Shown here piece after piece: positions 5,985 through 8,413 of a stretch of DNA of 8,413 nt; the first letter of the stretch is position 1, and each line of letters begins with the position of its first letter. The DNA comes from Pseudomonadota bacterium (GTDB taxonomy: Bacteria; SAR324; XYD2-FULL-50-16; JAHJRI01). The notes under the pieces are model-generated. The model had not been told where the DNA came from and did no database searches. It saw only the letters and a list, made by a program, of their open reading frames with translations. The stretch lies in the NCBI GenBank assembly GCA_022360105.1, contig JAKSDL010000584.1, positions 1 to 8,413 of the forward strand, given 5' to 3'. The translations under genes were made by a program, and so were the position numbers.

Positions 5985-6455
5985 TTAATGGGGCAGTGGC
6001 AATCCGATAATGAAATTGCTTCCTTTACCCGGAGCAGACTCCACATCAATCAAACCTCCATGGTTTTCGGTGATGATGAAATAAGAGACAGATAATCCCA
6101 GACCCGTGCCATCACCGGATGATTTTGTAGTAAAAAACGGTTCAAACACCCGTTTGCGTGTTGCTTCATCCATTCCGGGACCATTGTCCTGAATCTCTAT
6201 TTTCATCATTCCGGCCGTTTTGTCTTCATACACTCTGAGGACAAATGTGGGTTGTCTTGCTTCTGCACCATCTCCATCAATCATGGCCTGAGCCCCATTC
6301 CTGAGGATATTCAACAGGACTTGTTGAATTTTAGGTCCTTCGCAGGCAATTTTGGAAAGGTTTTCCTGGTATTCCTTTTTGATAGTAATGGTTTTAAAAT
6401 CATAGGTTCTTTTTAGGTCGTAGTCGGTAGCTGCTATTTCGAGGATCTGATCCAT
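5985..6455 (-). CDS. C-terminal ATP-binding (HATPase_c) part of a sensor histidine kinase, cut off by an upstream in-frame TAG
   Basis: This 156-aa open frame continues the same reading frame as the kinase segment at 6459-7952, from which it is separated by TAG plus one CTG codon. It is the catalytic domain that binds ATP and phosphorylates the histidine on the other segment. All boxes are present: N box LLNILRNGAQAM, G1 box DNGPGMD, F box FEPFFTTK, and G2 box GDGTGLGLSVSYFI followed by HGG. It ends normally at IGLPLPH with a TAA stop, and no receiver domain follows. ATG 6455 could be reached by termination-reinitiation, as it lies 3 nt after the TAG, but no good SD precedes it. Either the kinase is a recent pseudogene, the TAG is read through, it works as two chains, or the base is a sequencing error. 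Confidence 0.75.
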   Translation of the reverse strand: MDQILEIAATDYDLKRTYDFKTITIKKEYQENLSKIACEGPKIQQVLLNILRNGAQAMIDGDGAEARQPTFVLRVYEDKTAGMMKIEIQDNGPGMDEATRKRVFEPFFTTKSSGDGTGLGLSVSYFIITENHGGLIDVESAPGKGSNFIIGLPLPH

Positions 6456-6458
6456 CAG

Positions 6459-6461
6459 CTA
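6459..6461 (-). other. In-frame amber (TAG) codon interrupting the histidine kinase
   Basis: On the minus strand the frame reads CAC CCG GGT TAG CTG ATG GAT CAG, with normal kinase sequence on both sides (SAECYHPG, then LMDQILEIAATDYDLKR). No base is gained or lost, so one substitution (for example from CAG, GAG or AAG) accounts for it. The binding-protein gene in this window ends with TAG in the expected place, so general reassignment of TAG is unlikely. Confidence 0.85.
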
Positions 6462-7952
6462 ACCCGGGTGATAACATTCAGCCGAAAGATCGGTTTTTCT
6501 GGAAAAACTCAGCATATTGTTAATGATTTCGGACATGCGTTTTCCGGCTTCATCGATGTTGTTTATCATCCTGGGGATGTTTCGGCTTTCCATAAATTCC
6601 CGCAGTTTTCCCAATGAAATTCCAACTTCATCTGCCGCACGAACATTTGCCGGCTTCTGGATATCCATCAGACGTGATTTAATCAGAAAGGCATTTTGCA
6701 CCATACCGGCCAGTGGGTTATTGATTTCATGGGCCATCCCCGCTGCCAAACCGCCAACTGACAACATCTTTTCAGATTGTACGATCATTTCTTCATAGCG
6801 TACCAATTCAGTCACATCATCAACACGAATGACCACACCATCGACCTTGGTCGAAATGACGGGGTAAATGGTGATATCCTCATACACCTGATTACCATTG
6901 TAAATTCGTGGTTGATGTTTTTTCTGCTGCACCTGGTGCGTACGTATTGCTTTTTGTATCAAAAGCATCTCGCTTGAAAGTTGCGGATAAACGCCAACAA
7001 GGAGGCTTCCCATTGCTTCCTCTACCTTGAACCCGGTAATTAATTCCGCATGCCGGTTCCACTGCGTAACAATACCTTCCGTGTCAATACCGATCAATAC
7101 AGATGGCATTGAGTTGAGGATGTTGGAAAGGTAGTTCCGCAGATGCTTTGCTTCCTGTTCTGCCTGTTTTCGTTCGGTAACATCCACATGAATACCGGAA
7201 AACCGGATGGCGCCTTCCTGGTCCGACTCCGAGATACGACCAATTCCCAAAATCCACATCCAGCTTCCGTCTTTTCTCCTGAACTTGAATTCAACATCAA
7301 ATTCCTCGATTTCTCCGTTTAGACATCTTTGGACTTTATATTCGGCGTTGGCAATGTGATCGGGATGCACCCTTATTTTCCATTCGTTGTAATCCGACGG
7401 AAAATCACCCGGTTCATATCCTGCCATTAAATAATAATTATCATCAAAAAACACCCTGCCGTTTTTAACATTCCAGTTCCAGATGCCGCTTTTTCCGCCT
7501 TTTAAAGACATGGAAAGGCGATTTTCATATTCATGAATTTCAAGGTGTCTATCTTTAAAGCGCCTGGCCAGTTCGTTCAAGCTGCAAATCAGGTGATTGA
7601 TCTCTGCATAATCGCTTTTGGCAGTGATCAACTCCGTCTCATTGACATCAAATTTCCAAATGCCTTGAGTAACAGCTTTCAATTGATTTCCCAAGGTCTT
7701 GCTGATGATGAAACGAAGCAGGATTCCATAAGTGATTAGAATGGCTACAATGACGAAAACCAAGGCTGTTGGGATTGTTGTGGCAGAAGTCTGCGCCTGT
7801 GGGGCCAAATAAGCTTTTAATGAACCCAATGGATGCAGGTGGAAAGATATTCCCAGGAGAATAAAGGCAATACCAGTGACCAATCCAATTCGAAACAACA
7901 AGGTCCTGACGATTGTCTTTTGCGAAAGAGTTGTTCCAATTTTCCCAAGCAT
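6459..7952 (-). CDS. Membrane-bound PAS-PAS sensor histidine kinase, N-terminal part ending at an in-frame TAG
   Basis: The 497-aa segment carries the sensing and phosphoacceptor parts of a two-component kinase. Residues 17-37 and 61-83 are TM helices with only a short loop between them. A HAMP-like linker spans about 84-140. PAS 1, of fold-3 type, is at about 150-262 (SGIWNWNVKNGRVFFDD, WKIRVHPDH, VEFKFRRKDGSW, ending GIHVDVTERKQAE). PAS 2 is at about 272-385 (MPSVLIGIDTEGIVTQWNRHAE). HisKA spans about 393-487 with the phosphoaccepting H408 in GMAHEINNPLAG. The frame then stops at TAG just before the ATPase domain. With that codon read as an amino acid the protein would be 655 aa, a normal full-length kinase. 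The short periplasmic loop suggests it senses through the PAS domains or the membrane. No response regulator gene is in view. The SD before ATG 7952 is poor and no convincing promoter was found; a TATAAG lies at 7971-7976 without a matching -35. Confidence 0.85.
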   Translation of the reverse strand: MLGKIGTTLSQKTIVRTLLFRIGLVTGIAFILLGISFHLHPLGSLKAYLAPQAQTSATTIPTALVFVIVAILITYGILLRFIISKTLGNQLKAVTQGIWKFDVNETELITAKSDYAEINHLICSLNELARRFKDRHLEIHEYENRLSMSLKGGKSGIWNWNVKNGRVFFDDNYYLMAGYEPGDFPSDYNEWKIRVHPDHIANAEYKVQRCLNGEIEEFDVEFKFRRKDGSWMWILGIGRISESDQEGAIRFSGIHVDVTERKQAEQEAKHLRNYLSNILNSMPSVLIGIDTEGIVTQWNRHAELITGFKVEEAMGSLLVGVYPQLSSEMLLIQKAIRTHQVQQKKHQPRIYNGNQVYEDITIYPVISTKVDGVVIRVDDVTELVRYEEMIVQSEKMLSVGGLAAGMAHEINNPLAGMVQNAFLIKSRLMDIQKPANVRAADEVGISLGKLREFMESRNIPRMINNIDEAGKRMSEIINNMLSFSRKTDLSAECYHPG

Positions 7953-8413
7953 ACCTAAACGGTTGTAATTCTTATACGGTGTAGTAATTCCATCACGCCG
8001 GATCCACCATCATTTATTCATTGACGAAAACCGGATCCCCTGGACTCGGCTGCAAAAAATAGGGCTTGCCATGATCCAAATCCGTGTTTGTTACCGTCCA
8101 CGTTACCGAAAAAACAATTTTCAAAAGAGATAAAAAATTCCCCGAAGCAACTTATAGTTGAATGATAGCTTGAAAAAAAACCCTTCGGTACGAGAACGAT
8201 CACGTTCACGGTCAGAGTATTTAATTTCCTCCCGGAAACTAAGCCCAAACCGACTTCCTGGGTTGGATGTTTATTTGGTTGGAACATATCCGGAGCCGGG
8301 ATTTTAGGCAAAGAAATCAAGACGTGCCAATGATTTTAAAAATACCTTGACTTAAGCCAAGTATTTGCTATTTAGCATATACGAAAATAAAGTAAAGTAT
8401 ATAAAGAAAAATA
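7953..8413. other. 461-bp stretch without a convincing gene; degenerate short repeats and right-edge palindromes
   Basis: I see no gene here. A 100-codon minus-strand frame (8018-8320) starts only at TTG, lacks an SD and shows no family motif. Short repeats include a direct repeat CCGGATCC at 7998-8005 and 8031-8038, GTTACCG at 8090-8096 and 8102-8108 (period 12), and four ACGNNN hexamers at 8190-8213. The last 70 bp are AT-rich and look like an upstream control region of a gene beyond the edge. Confidence 0.5.
8346..8377 (+). promoter_or_regulatory. Possible operator-promoter facing out of the right edge
   Basis: CTTGACTTAAGCCAAG (8346-8361) is a 16-bp palindrome with a single mismatched pair, and TGCTATTTAGCA (8366-8377) is a perfect 12-bp one. 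They overlap a possible -35 TTGACT (8347-8352) and, 16 bp on, a -10-like TATTTA (8369-8374). The arrangement is what a dimeric repressor operator would look like. The TTGNCTTAAG core loosely recalls MntR-type sites, but that is a guess. The downstream gene is outside the window. Confidence 0.35.

Noticed and set aside
8018..8320. Minus-strand open frame of 100 codons in the right-hand gene-free region
   Set aside because: It has only a TTG start, no SD, a peptide without family features, and it spans short direct repeats. It is likely a chance frame.
8306..8330. Sigma54-like element on the minus strand (TTGGCACG)
   Set aside because: The -24 half looks good, but the required GC of the -12 half is not at the correct spacing (GATT where TTGC is expected).

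Overview
The window looks like a stretch of a mid-GC, Gram-negative bacterial chromosome, most likely an anaerobic deltaproteobacterium (Desulfobacterota, Desulfobacterales-like). That guess rests on the protein style: a PAS histidine kinase of the type common in sulfate reducers, and a metal ABC transporter whose permease carries a DtxR-type tail. It is an inference from memory, not a search result. I see no rRNA, tRNA, CRISPR array, insertion sequence or phage gene.

Left half (1-3763, minus strand): a compact manganese/zinc/iron-type (TroABCD/ZnuABC-class) ABC transporter operon. In transcription order it encodes a periplasmic metal-binding protein (3660-2746), an unrecognised membrane-anchored protein ending in DDHDH (2738-2232), the ATPase (2242-1481), and a permease fused to a DtxR/MntR-like metal-sensor domain (1481-210). 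After a 105-bp gap comes the start of another membrane-anchored protein running off the left edge (104-1), probably a DUF1499 protein. Genes are separated by 7 bp or less or overlap, with a strong Shine-Dalgarno (SD) sequence at the key junctions, so translation is probably coupled. A good sigma70-type promoter (TTGACC-17-TATTAT) lies upstream of the first gene.

Middle (3764-5844): an AT-rich divergent control region holds a second strong promoter firing rightwards (TTGACA-17-TATTAT). It is followed by about 300 bp with an ambiguous small hydrophobic ORF, then two tandem but unrelated class I SAM-dependent methyltransferases: an LCM/COG3315-family enzyme (4248-5084) and a UbiE-like small-molecule enzyme (5185-5844). 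Their substrate cannot be told from the sequence.

Right half (5985-7952, minus strand): a membrane-bound PAS-PAS sensor histidine kinase, convergent with the methyltransferases. Its frame is intact except for one in-frame amber codon (TAG, 6459-6461) between the phosphoacceptor domain and the ATP-binding domain. The last 461 bp (7953-8413) hold no convincing gene. They contain degenerate short repeats and, at the right edge, two palindromes overlapping a possible outward-facing promoter.

The most notable points are the permease-sensor fusion with nearly all regulator metal ligands retained, the extra membrane-anchored protein inside the transporter operon, and the amber codon splitting the kinase. 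Nothing here can be called a new system from sequence alone.
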